Origin: Phycisphaerae bacterium
GTDB lineage: Bacteria; Planctomycetota; Phycisphaerae; Sedimentisphaerales; Anaerobacaceae
Assembly: GCA_017993835.1 (NCBI GenBank)
Contig: JAGOLX010000049.1
Span: 1 to 45,635, forward strand
Direction: 5' to 3'
DNA: 45,635 bases
Positions 39,739 to 45,635 of the stretch are shown piece after piece (position 1 is the stretch's first letter; each line of letters begins with the position of its first letter). The notes under the pieces were generated by a model, which had not been told where the DNA came from, did no database searches, and saw only the letters and a list, made by a program, of their open reading frames with translations. Both the position numbers and the translations under genes were made by a program.

Positions 39739-41589
39739 ATGAACAACACGACCGAGCTGTTTGAACCTGAATACGAGCGACTGGCGGTGCCAAGTGCCAC
39801 AGTGATCGCGTGCCTCGACGGCCAGCCGTGTGACGACCTGGCGCCGGTCGAGATCGTACGCGGTGCCTGGCCGGACTTCGGGTGGGCGAAACTGATCTGC
39901 AATCTCTCCGCGGCAGTTGCTGAGCCTGTGGAGGAGCGGTTCGCGATGGGCCGCCGGATCAGTCTGCACCAGCTCTACAATCGCCGCCCGCCCGATGCCA
40001 AGGTGGCGGACTTGCCGTTGTTCGTCGGACAAATCGACGGCATCGAAACCACCATCCGCTCGGGAGAGCAGAAGACCGAGTTGATTGCCAGGGATTTCAG
40101 CGCGGCGCTTCGACGCATCACTGTCTATGGCCGGCGAGTCTTCCAGAGCGACGGCTCGACGATCCTGCTTGCTGGCCTGGACACCGTCTTCAATCCGCTC
40201 GGACAAGGCAATGCCGCCACCGAGCCGGTGTGCATCGAGGGCCTCTCGCGCACCGTCTTCTCGGCGAGCACCAGCGAGGCAGGCGACTGGACGTGCGCAG
40301 GGGCGATTCACTACCTGCTGGGCGAGTACGTGCCGTCCGGTTCGCTGCGTTGGCCGGAGATCGAAGAGTTGCTCGCCCTGACGCAACGCCGGACTCTGCG
40401 GGACCTCGACGTCACCGGCCTGAGCCTGCTCGATGCTCTGCATCGATGCTCCGAAGCGGCGGGCGTCCAGTTCCGGTTCATGCCCCGGCTGGCCGAGACC
40501 GGTCCGGCGGAAGCCATCGTCTTCTATCGAAACGGCCGGGGTCGTACCATCGAGCTGAACTGCCAACCGGCGGGCGAATCGCTGAGCCTGTCTCAGACGA
40601 GCGTCGCCGCAATGCACAGCGAACGGAGCTTCCATCCCGTTACCCATCGCTACATCGGCCAAGGTGACTTCAAGGTCTATGAAGCCACGTTCGAGCTGGT
40701 GAAGGCCTGGGACCCGGCGCTGGAGGGCATCGACTACCGCGTCTTTTGCCCGTCCACCAATCCCGAGTTCCACCGGGTCAAGGACGTCTATCGCAAGTGG
40801 TGTCTCAACGAAGCGGGCGACTACACTGCCGGTCCCTGCGACCAGGGCGAACCCTACGACTTCTCCACGCTCTTCGAGCATGGGGCCTACGTCCATCGCC
40901 GACGGCGTTTCTGGCCCGCGCTGAGCACGGATGCCCAGGGCGGCTCGCTGGGCTATGTCCTGGAGGTTTCCTATGACGACGGCGCGAACTGGTGGGGATA
41001 CTCGCACGCCTTCAGCAACCTGCTCGGCGAATGCGGAATCTGGCTCAGCAGCGACCAGCTCGATGTGGATACCTGGATCGCGGTCCTCAAAGGCGTGCTG
41101 CACGTGCGGATCACCGCGTCGGTGGTCAGCGACGAACGGCTCACCTGCACGGTGGCCGACGGCCCGGTAGGCTCGACCATTCCGGTCGTCGATCACGTGC
41201 TGACCCTGCCGCGTCAGTTCGCCTATCGCAAGGTGTCGTCTCAAAGCACCTTTGCCGGCACGTCAACCGGCGGGCTCGGCATCCCTGATGAAGCGGACGA
41301 CTCCGCCGCACTTCATCAGTTCGTGCGACAACACGCGGCCGCAACCCCTGCGGTCATGGAGACCGCCGAGGTCCAGACCCCGACACTCCGCCTGCACCTG
41401 CACCCCGGCGACAACGTGACATCAAGTCCCGAGAGCCGCGATCTCTTTGGCTGTCGGCGTGACAATCGCAGCGTCGTGTGGGTCGAGCGGGTCCACATCG
41501 ACTTCCAGAATCAATGCATGAGCCTCCGCCTGGTCCGCCAGCGGATGTGCGAAGGATGGTCATCCGGTTCTTCAATTGGGGACTCGTGA
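39739..41589 (+). CDS. Phage tail/baseplate hub-like protein
   Basis: A 616-residue protein. The N-terminal half resembles hub proteins of contractile tails (gp27/late control D-like): VGQIDGIETTIRSGEQKTEL, LIARDFSAALRRITVYGRRV, where a beta-rich layer is followed by A-D-x-S-A-A-L. A middle WTCAGAIHYLLGEYVPSGSL and LSLLDALHRCSEAAGVQFRF part follows, the second pattern typical of hub linkers. The C-terminal SVVWVERVHIDFQNQCMSLR has the i-x-H-x-D repeat. Its last residues (MCEGWSSGSSIGDS) look unlike a natural end, and the stop overlaps the methyltransferase start by 1 bp (TGATG), so the downstream gene may have been inserted here. Confidence 0.65.
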   Translation: MNNTTELFEPEYERLAVPSATVIACLDGQPCDDLAPVEIVRGAWPDFGWAKLICNLSAAVAEPVEERFAMGRRISLHQLYNRRPPDAKVADLPLFVGQIDGIETTIRSGEQKTELIARDFSAALRRITVYGRRVFQSDGSTILLAGLDTVFNPLGQGNAATEPVCIEGLSRTVFSASTSEAGDWTCAGAIHYLLGEYVPSGSLRWPEIEELLALTQRRTLRDLDVTGLSLLDALHRCSEAAGVQFRFMPRLAETGPAEAIVFYRNGRGRTIELNCQPAGESLSLSQTSVAAMHSERSFHPVTHRYIGQGDFKVYEATFELVKAWDPALEGIDYRVFCPSTNPEFHRVKDVYRKWCLNEAGDYTAGPCDQGEPYDFSTLFEHGAYVHRRRRFWPALSTDAQGGSLGYVLEVSYDDGANWWGYSHAFSNLLGECGIWLSSDQLDVDTWIAVLKGVLHVRITASVVSDERLTCTVADGPVGSTIPVVDHVLTLPRQFAYRKVSSQSTFAGTSTGGLGIPDEADDSAALHQFVRQHAAATPAVMETAEVQTPTLRLHLHPGDNVTSSPESRDLFGCRRDNRSVVWVERVHIDFQNQCMSLRLVRQRMCEGWSSGSSIGDS

Positions 41590-42392
41590 TGCACGATGGC
41601 AACGACATGCGTGGTTCAGTACTGCGGAGATGGACAATCGTGTCAAGACTGCACAGCAACCAGATTATCTGTGGGCCATGTGAAGAGGTCACGCGGTACT
41701 GGGCGGATGTGAATGTAGACCTTGTGCTGACCGATCCTCCGTACGGGATAGACTATCAATCTACCATGCGGACTGACAACAGCCAATGGACACCGAAGAT
41801 CGCCAACGACACCACCCCGTGTACCGACTGGCTTCGCATGACAAGGGGGAGCAGGTTGGCATGTTTCTGCCGCTGGGATGTGGAAACCGAGTTCATGGCT
41901 GCAATTCGTGGAGCTGGCTACACGATCAAGTCCCAGGTTATCTGGGACAAGATGGCTCACGGAATGGGAGACCTAAAGGGTGCGTTTGCCCCGCAGCACG
42001 AGAACATTCTGTATGCCACGAAGGAACGATGGACGTGGCCTGGGAACCGTCCTAAGAGCGTCTTGCGATTCGCGCGAGTGCCACCTAGACGCCTTGTACA
42101 TCCTAACGAGAAGCCTGTCGAGTTGCTCTGCGCATTGGTGTCATGCTTGTCGAAGCCCGGCGACCTGATTCTCGACCCGTTCTGCGGCAGCGGCGCAACC
42201 TGCGTGGCCGCTAGGATGCTCGGCAGACGGTTCATTGGTATCGACATTAGCCCGGCGTACTGTGAGATCGCCCGCGCGAGACTCAGAGCACTGGACTCGG
42301 ACGCGCTCGTAACGCCAGGCAGGACCACACTGGATGGCACCACTCGAAGACCGCGCGCGAGAAATGCGACGGGCAACAACGACCATCAATGA
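41589..42392 (+). CDS. DNA N6-adenine/N4-cytosine methyltransferase
   Basis: A 267-residue SAM-dependent DNA methyltransferase of the class with motif IV first. LVLTDPPYGIDYQS (DPPY at about 49-52) is the catalytic motif and ILDPFCGSGATCVAARMLG (DPFCGSG at about 196-202) the SAM-binding motif. HPNEKPVELL at about 171-180 is the motif X region. All catalytic residues are present. The specificity cannot be read. No restriction gene is adjacent, so it is a solitary phage methyltransferase that could protect phage DNA or mark packaging sites. Its base composition is lower in GC than its neighbours. Start is ATG at 41589, sharing TGATG with the hub-like gene; an ATG at 41556 is possible. Confidence 0.92.
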   Translation: MHDGNDMRGSVLRRWTIVSRLHSNQIICGPCEEVTRYWADVNVDLVLTDPPYGIDYQSTMRTDNSQWTPKIANDTTPCTDWLRMTRGSRLACFCRWDVETEFMAAIRGAGYTIKSQVIWDKMAHGMGDLKGAFAPQHENILYATKERWTWPGNRPKSVLRFARVPPRRLVHPNEKPVELLCALVSCLSKPGDLILDPFCGSGATCVAARMLGRRFIGIDISPAYCEIARARLRALDSDALVTPGRTTLDGTTRRPRARNATGNNDHQ

Positions 42393-42405
42393 GAGAGGTT
42401 CTTTC

Positions 42406-42738
42406 ATGGACAATCGATACGTCACCGATCAACAGCAGGTCCTGGCCGACATGGCCCGCACGGGCGCCCAGAACCGCCAGGAGACCTCCGCCATCGTCTG
42501 TGCGGGAGCGAGCTCGCGAAGCTGGGCGGTCAAGATCAAGAGCCACGTGGACTACAACGTATACCTCGTCTGTGCTGTCGTGATCGCAGACACCGGCGCG
42601 CCTCCCGTGGAATTTGGCGAACAAGTGGAGGCCGTGAACCTTGCCGAGTCCTTCCTGAGCCAGGGGACGCTCTCGGCGGGAACGTACGCCGTCCTGCACC
42701 GCCTGGGCGAGAAGAACGTCTTCTACGCCGTGCCGTGA
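42406..42738 (+). CDS. Small phage protein of unknown function
   Basis: A 110-residue protein. The ATG at 42406 has GAGAGG upstream. A helical start (NRYVTDQQQVLADMARTGAQ) is followed by a compact beta part (KIKSHVDYNVYLVCAVVIAD) and VEAVNLAESFLSQGTLSAGT near the end. No recognised family. It lies between the methyltransferase and a membrane protein in the arm's last segment. Confidence 0.5.
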   Translation: MDNRYVTDQQQVLADMARTGAQNRQETSAIVCAGASSRSWAVKIKSHVDYNVYLVCAVVIADTGAPPVEFGEQVEAVNLAESFLSQGTLSAGTYAVLHRLGEKNVFYAVP

Positions 42739-42758
42739 CCCATCTGAGGAATCCTCCT

Positions 42759-43034
42759 ATGGCCAAAGAGAACTCCGTCCACTGGCGGCTCGACCGCCGG
42801 ATCAACCTGTCGGTCTTGCTGCAACTGATGGTCCTCGCGTCGCTGATCCTCGGAAGCTGGGTGAACCTCCAGCGGCAGCTCGACCTGCTCCAGCACGACG
42901 TCGCCATGCTGCTCCAGAGCCAGAAGGACTTCCAGCAGAGACTCGAAATGCTCTCGGAGAAGAACGTCTCTCACGAGTACAGGCTCCAGGCCGCCGAGAA
43001 ACAGCTCACAGGCCCGACGCGGACAATCCCGTAG
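42759..43034 (+). CDS. Membrane protein with coiled coil, possible lysis/spanin-type
   Basis: A 91-residue protein. The ATG at 42759 follows TGAGGA. One transmembrane helix (about 23-40, LSVLLQLMVLASLILGSW) is followed by a coiled coil (LQRQLDLLQHDVAMLLQSQK, RLEMLSEKNVSHEYRLQAAE). A cytoplasm-facing N-terminus with a periplasmic coiled coil is the layout of i-spanins (Rz). The next gene encodes a lipoprotein, as an o-spanin would, though longer than usual. Candidate only; an endolysin is not seen in the window. Confidence 0.5.
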   Translation: MAKENSVHWRLDRRINLSVLLQLMVLASLILGSWVNLQRQLDLLQHDVAMLLQSQKDFQQRLEMLSEKNVSHEYRLQAAEKQLTGPTRTIP

Positions 43035-43057
43035 GGTGTGCTTTGCACATCCTCTAC
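43031..43057. repeat. Short element G palindrome, GTAGGGTGTGC-TTTGC...CTAC
   Basis: GTAGGGTGTGCTTTGCACAT and CCTCTAC pair over most of its 27 bp. It overlaps the stop of the membrane protein gene and lies 27 bp before the lipoprotein start. Confidence 0.65.
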
Positions 43058-43083
43058 ACAATATCGGAATCAGGGAGACAATC

Positions 43084-43698
43084 ATGCATAGAACCAGTTC
43101 GGGAAGAAGGAGCATTTCCATCGTCGGCGCTCTCGCATGCAGCGTGGTAATGGCGCTTTCGATTAGCGGCTGCGGTGGGTTGCGTCTGGCGCCCAGCGAG
43201 AAGCAGAAGCAGAACGCCTGGCTTCACAGTCGGACCGCCGCTGCGGCTGCTGCGACCGCCAGGAGTGAGGAGACCTCGCAACAGCTCCAATCGCTCACGC
43301 AGTTGTCCGAGACGCAGAGCCAAGCGCTGGCGGCCTATTGCGGCCTGCCCAAGGAACAACCTCAGGCAAAGACGACCGAGCAAATCCTCGCCCAGTCGAA
43401 CTGGCAACTGGCCAGCGACGCGTTGACCGAATCCGCCCAGCGGCCGGATGTCTGGGAGGTCGCGGATTCCGCGATGGACATGGGCATCGGCATCGCGGCC
43501 CTCTTCGGTGGAGTCTTCGGCACCCAGGCGGTCCGCTTCCTCCAGGAGGCCCGTGCCAAGTCGAAGGCCCTCAAGGAGATCATCCAGGGCAACGAGCTGT
43601 TCAAGCAGCAGAACACCGACCAGACGGCAGCCTTCAAAGCTGCCCAGCAGAACCAATCTCCTGAGACCCGCCAACTCGTAACCGCGATGAAGGGATGA
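43084..43698 (+). CDS. Phage-arm lipoprotein, possible o-spanin-like or virion lipoprotein
   Basis: A 204-residue protein. The ATG at 43084 follows GGGAGA. The lipobox is ALSISGC (Cys at about residue 30). The body is helical and Ala/Gln-rich: EKQKQNAWLHSRTAAAAAAT, SLTQLSETQSQALAAYCGLP, ELFKQQNTDQTAAFKAAQQN. A hydrophobic stretch (DMGIGIAALFGGVFGTQAVR, about 140-159) could be a membrane-contact or second membrane segment. The Rz1-type o-spanin role is only a guess from its neighbour, as the protein is much longer than usual o-spanins. It is the last intact gene of the structural arm. Confidence 0.55.
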   Translation: MHRTSSGRRSISIVGALACSVVMALSISGCGGLRLAPSEKQKQNAWLHSRTAAAAAATARSEETSQQLQSLTQLSETQSQALAAYCGLPKEQPQAKTTEQILAQSNWQLASDALTESAQRPDVWEVADSAMDMGIGIAALFGGVFGTQAVRFLQEARAKSKALKEIIQGNELFKQQNTDQTAAFKAAQQNQSPETRQLVTAMKG

Positions 43699-43705
43699 CC
43701 ACTCT

Positions 43706-44004
43706 GACTAGCGGAGGCTCTCTGAATTGGTTGTGACTTTGATCGCGGAGGGCAAAGGGGACTTCTGGACGCCGGACCTTCAGCGGTGGGCGGGGGACAT
43801 CGGCCGGATGATCCGCGTGGACGGTCGAACGCCCGAGCGGATCGAAGCGGTGATTCGCTGGTGCGCGAAGGACCCGTTCTGGTCGAAGAACATCCTGAGC
43901 GCCGCGTCGCTGCGAAAGCACTTCGACCGCCTGGAGCTGGTCAGGTCCCGAAGGAGAGCCTCCGCGACCGCATGGCCCGCCTGGAGCGTCGGGCGACGCC
44001 GTGA
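43706..44004 (+). pseudogene. Remnant of the replisome-organizer gene (frameshifted, 5' missing)
   Basis: Homologous to residues about 141-240 of the organizer gene at 12094-12816. It retains GKGDF, RWAGDIGRMIRVDGRTPERI, EAVIRWCAKDPFWSKN and AASLRKHFDRLEL. A 10-bp deletion after the DRLEL codons shifts the frame, so the end (GQVPKESLRDRMARLERRA) is only in another frame. The winged-helix half and the start codon are missing; the sequence joins the lipoprotein gene 8 bp earlier. It cannot make a functional organizer. Confidence 0.88.
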
Positions 44005-44081
44005 GGGCTCTCCGCCCGTAACGCCCCCCGCGTGGTGCCCGTTCTCCCATGTGTCGTTCGCGTCCCATCTGCCCTCGCGGC

Positions 44082-44306
44082 TGTCATTCCCGCGCAAGCG
44101 GGAATCCATTCATCAGGTCGCGTCCAATCCCGCGGCTTCTGGATTCCTGCGTTCGCAGGAATGACAGAGTCGCGACGCATGTCCACCAGTCATCCCCAGA
44201 TCACGCCCGATCCCCCGTCTTGTCATTCCCGCGAACGCGGGAATCCACTCCTCAGGGTGCGCCTAGTCCCACGGTTCCTGGATTCCTGCGTGCGCAGGAA
44301 TGACAG
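44082..44306 (+). repeat. Two palindrome doublets A in tandem
   Basis: Doublets at 44082-44167 and 44221-44306, starts 139 bp apart, each TGTCATTCCCGCG ... GCAGGAATGACAG. This spacing is close to the 137-bp period of the array at 5629-5998, so the two arrays are the same kind of unit. Confidence 0.85.
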
Positions 44307-44420
44307 AGTCGCGGCGCGTGTGCAGTCATACTCCTGGGGTCGTGGTCCACCCCCGCGTGTGCAGCCAGGATCCTGAGACTGCGAGAACGAAATCGAATCC
44401 ACAGTACCGGAGATCACGTT

Positions 44421-44825
44421 ATGACTCAGGTCGAGAGGCAGCGATTTATCGAGGAGGAAGTGAAGGGCCTGTACCCGCAGTGGGAGCCGACGGACGCGGA
44501 GCTTCGCGTCTGGATGTCCCGCCTGGAATCCCTCGACTACGGCCGGGCCCGCGCCGCAATGCAGGCGTGCTTCTCCGAGCAGGGGGTGAACCACCGTCGT
44601 CCGGTGCTGGGCAGGTTCCTGGAGCATGCGCGGAGCCTGTCGCGACGCGGGAAGGGCTCCGAGTCGCCGTTCGACGACTCGACGACGAACGTGTTCGTGG
44701 AGTGCTTCACCCCACCGTCGGATCGGGGGCACCTGGCGGGTGCGCGGAAGGGGGTCTATGTCTCGCCCGGATTGAAGCAGAGCGACGTCGAATTCATGAG
44801 ACCGCGGGGCGACGCGGGTTGGTGA
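44421..44825 (+). CDS. Second copy of the possible helicase loader, altered C-terminus
   Basis: A 134-residue protein starting MTQVERQRFIEEEVKGLYPQ; its first 54 residues differ from the left copy at four positions, and similarity remains clear to about residue 115. The last 20 residues differ completely and the protein is 30 residues shorter, so the 3' end was replaced. The ATG at 44421 has the same GGAG leader as the left copy. It sits behind the organizer remnant and the doublets. Whether it is still expressed is unclear because its natural partner gene here is broken. Confidence 0.6.
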   Translation: MTQVERQRFIEEEVKGLYPQWEPTDAELRVWMSRLESLDYGRARAAMQACFSEQGVNHRRPVLGRFLEHARSLSRRGKGSESPFDDSTTNVFVECFTPPSDRGHLAGARKGVYVSPGLKQSDVEFMRPRGDAGW

Positions 44826-44856
44826 ACTGGTCCCTCAGCCGGGCAGGATTCCGCTA

Positions 44857-45561
44857 ATGGCAAGCAGGACAGTCACCGTCTCGGTTGTCTTGACGCCTCT
44901 GACGGGAAGCCTTTCGTTCGGCGGGATCATCTCGGGAGACATCACTGGCACGTTCGACGCGGTCTACCACGCGCATCCTTACGTTCTGCCTCACAGTGAC
45001 ATCGTAGGGTTGGGCACCGATTCCCTGAGCATTCGCCCGCAAGTGGATGGGGAGGTCCTCACGACACTGGACTTCGTGGGCCGCAGCGTTTCCGCGGCGG
45101 TGGGCGAGACCTTCGTCCTGGGCACGCTGAACTTCCACAACGGCGACTGGTGGTACAGCCTGGATGACCCGGCTCTCAACCTGACCACGGTGACCTTCAC
45201 AGCCCAGAGCAGCTCGGACGGTAGTCCGTCGTTCGCGGCGGCCATCGGCCTCTATACGACCCCTGACAATCTCACCAGCGCCGAGCTGGAGGCGGACTTC
45301 CTGTACTTCATCGATCATCCGGAGCTGGGCAGCTTCCGCGTCTACGAGGACACGTCGGCGACGATCCAGATCCTCGGGGCCTTCGGCTCGCTCGACCTGG
45401 TCGGTTTCGGCGAGATCCTCGAGGGCGCCGGAAACGCCTACTGGGACCCGAGTATCACGGCGAGGCCGTCGTCCGTTCCGGTCCCCGGCGCGATGCTGCT
45501 GGTTTCGCGAGACTGTAGCAACGTTGCAGAGCATTTCTATCCTGTCTCACGGCGTTGTTGA
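44857..45561 (+). CDS. Sorting-tail protein (choice-of-anchor K type), ends damaged
   Basis: A 234-residue frame. The core matches the 'choice-of-anchor K' pattern: SIRPQVDGEVLTTLDFVGRS, FVLGTLNFHNGDWWYSLDDP, LNLTTVTFTAQSSSDGSPSF. No signal peptide is present: the start (MASRTVTVSVVLTPLTGSLS) begins inside the beta domain or lacks the exported leader. The tail begins VPVPGAMLL as in the other sorting-tail genes, but continues VSRDCSNVAEHFYPVSRRC instead of the hydrophobic helix and RRRR. It has thus probably lost both ends, by insertion or frameshift. The last 74 bp of the window show no further gene. Confidence 0.6.
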   Translation: MASRTVTVSVVLTPLTGSLSFGGIISGDITGTFDAVYHAHPYVLPHSDIVGLGTDSLSIRPQVDGEVLTTLDFVGRSVSAAVGETFVLGTLNFHNGDWWYSLDDPALNLTTVTFTAQSSSDGSPSFAAAIGLYTTPDNLTSAELEADFLYFIDHPELGSFRVYEDTSATIQILGAFGSLDLVGFGEILEGAGNAYWDPSITARPSSVPVPGAMLLVSRDCSNVAEHFYPVSRRC

Positions 45562-45635
45562 TGGAGAGTGGCGGTGGTTTGATAGCGGGCGGGAGCTTGC
45601 AGGTCACGCTGCATGTCCAAAGCGATACGGCAACG

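Larger units (their letters stand above)
43706..44825 (+). repeat. Inverted duplication, right copy
   Basis: Plus-strand copy of the block at 11310-12402: organizer 3' part, palindrome doublet (two here, 44082-44167 and 44221-44306, one in the left copy), shared 60-bp leader and loader gene. The extra doublet and the frameshift show that this is the more altered copy. Confidence 0.9.

Noticed and set aside
37500-39902. 800-codon minus-strand frame under the fibre and neighbouring genes
   Set aside because: Same reason: antisense to genes with RBS, LamG motifs and consistent direction; no domain recognisable.
30512-43698. Gene transfer agent
   Set aside because: The SU10-type capsid, LamG fibre and methyltransferase differ from known alphaproteobacterial GTA clusters, and no evidence of host control was found. 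Not excluded, but not supported.
11310-44825. Complete active prophage
   Set aside because: No integrase, att sites, endolysin, small terminase or tape measure seen; structural and packaging genes are on opposite arms and one organizer copy is broken.

Overview
The window reads like a chromosome segment of a GC-rich Planctomycetota bacterium, probably of the Phycisphaerae type. This is an inference from gene content: several secreted proteins with a V-P-x-P/hydrophobic helix/RRRR sorting tail, a dockerin-tailed exported protein, a BlaI/M56 peptidase pair, and many kinds of short palindromic repeat. No rRNA, tRNA or CRISPR array was seen.

Layout. 0.2-11 kb is host-like: a NarL-type histidine kinase, a dockerin protein, a PDZ lipoprotein, a three-gene operon (two DERDK membrane proteins plus an XRE regulator) with a well-formed promoter and twin operators, a repeat field with a 137-bp tandem array, a BlaI/M56 pair whose peptidase carries three extracytoplasmic repeats, and a Tat-exported GH5 glycosidase. 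11.3-19.9 kb is a leftward phage-derived arm: HTH regulator, ABC ATPase, GNAT acetyltransferase, ParB-like protein, large terminase, replisome-organizer-like protein and a possible helicase loader. It is interrupted by a rightward outer-membrane protein gene and a LuxR/FixJ gene at 15.3-16.6 kb. 20.4-30.1 kb is a host-like island: sorting-tail proteins, zinc-ribbon membrane proteins, a subtilase, a SagB-type nitroreductase, DUF4186 and a PfkB kinase. 30.5-43.7 kb is a rightward phage structural arm: portal, scaffold-like, SU10/DUF5309-type capsid, connector and tail proteins, a LamG-type fibre, a hub-like protein, a DNA methyltransferase, a membrane coiled-coil protein and a lipoprotein. It ends in a broken second copy of the organizer and a second loader gene. 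The last gene is a sorting-tail protein damaged at its ends.

The main points of interest are: (1) the phage genes are split into two divergent, complementary arms (terminase on one, portal to tail on the other) around about 10 kb of host-like genes, and both arms end in inverted copies of the same roughly 1.1-kb organizer/loader cassette; (2) the regulator-ABC-GNAT-ParB set, whose ATPase and acetyltransferase look like the split form of the COG2401 fusion, has no function I know of; (3) nearly every junction in the left arm carries a different palindromic repeat, and three of these repeats are read through as protein. I see no integrase, endolysin, tape measure or head protease, so an intact self-sufficient phage is unlikely.
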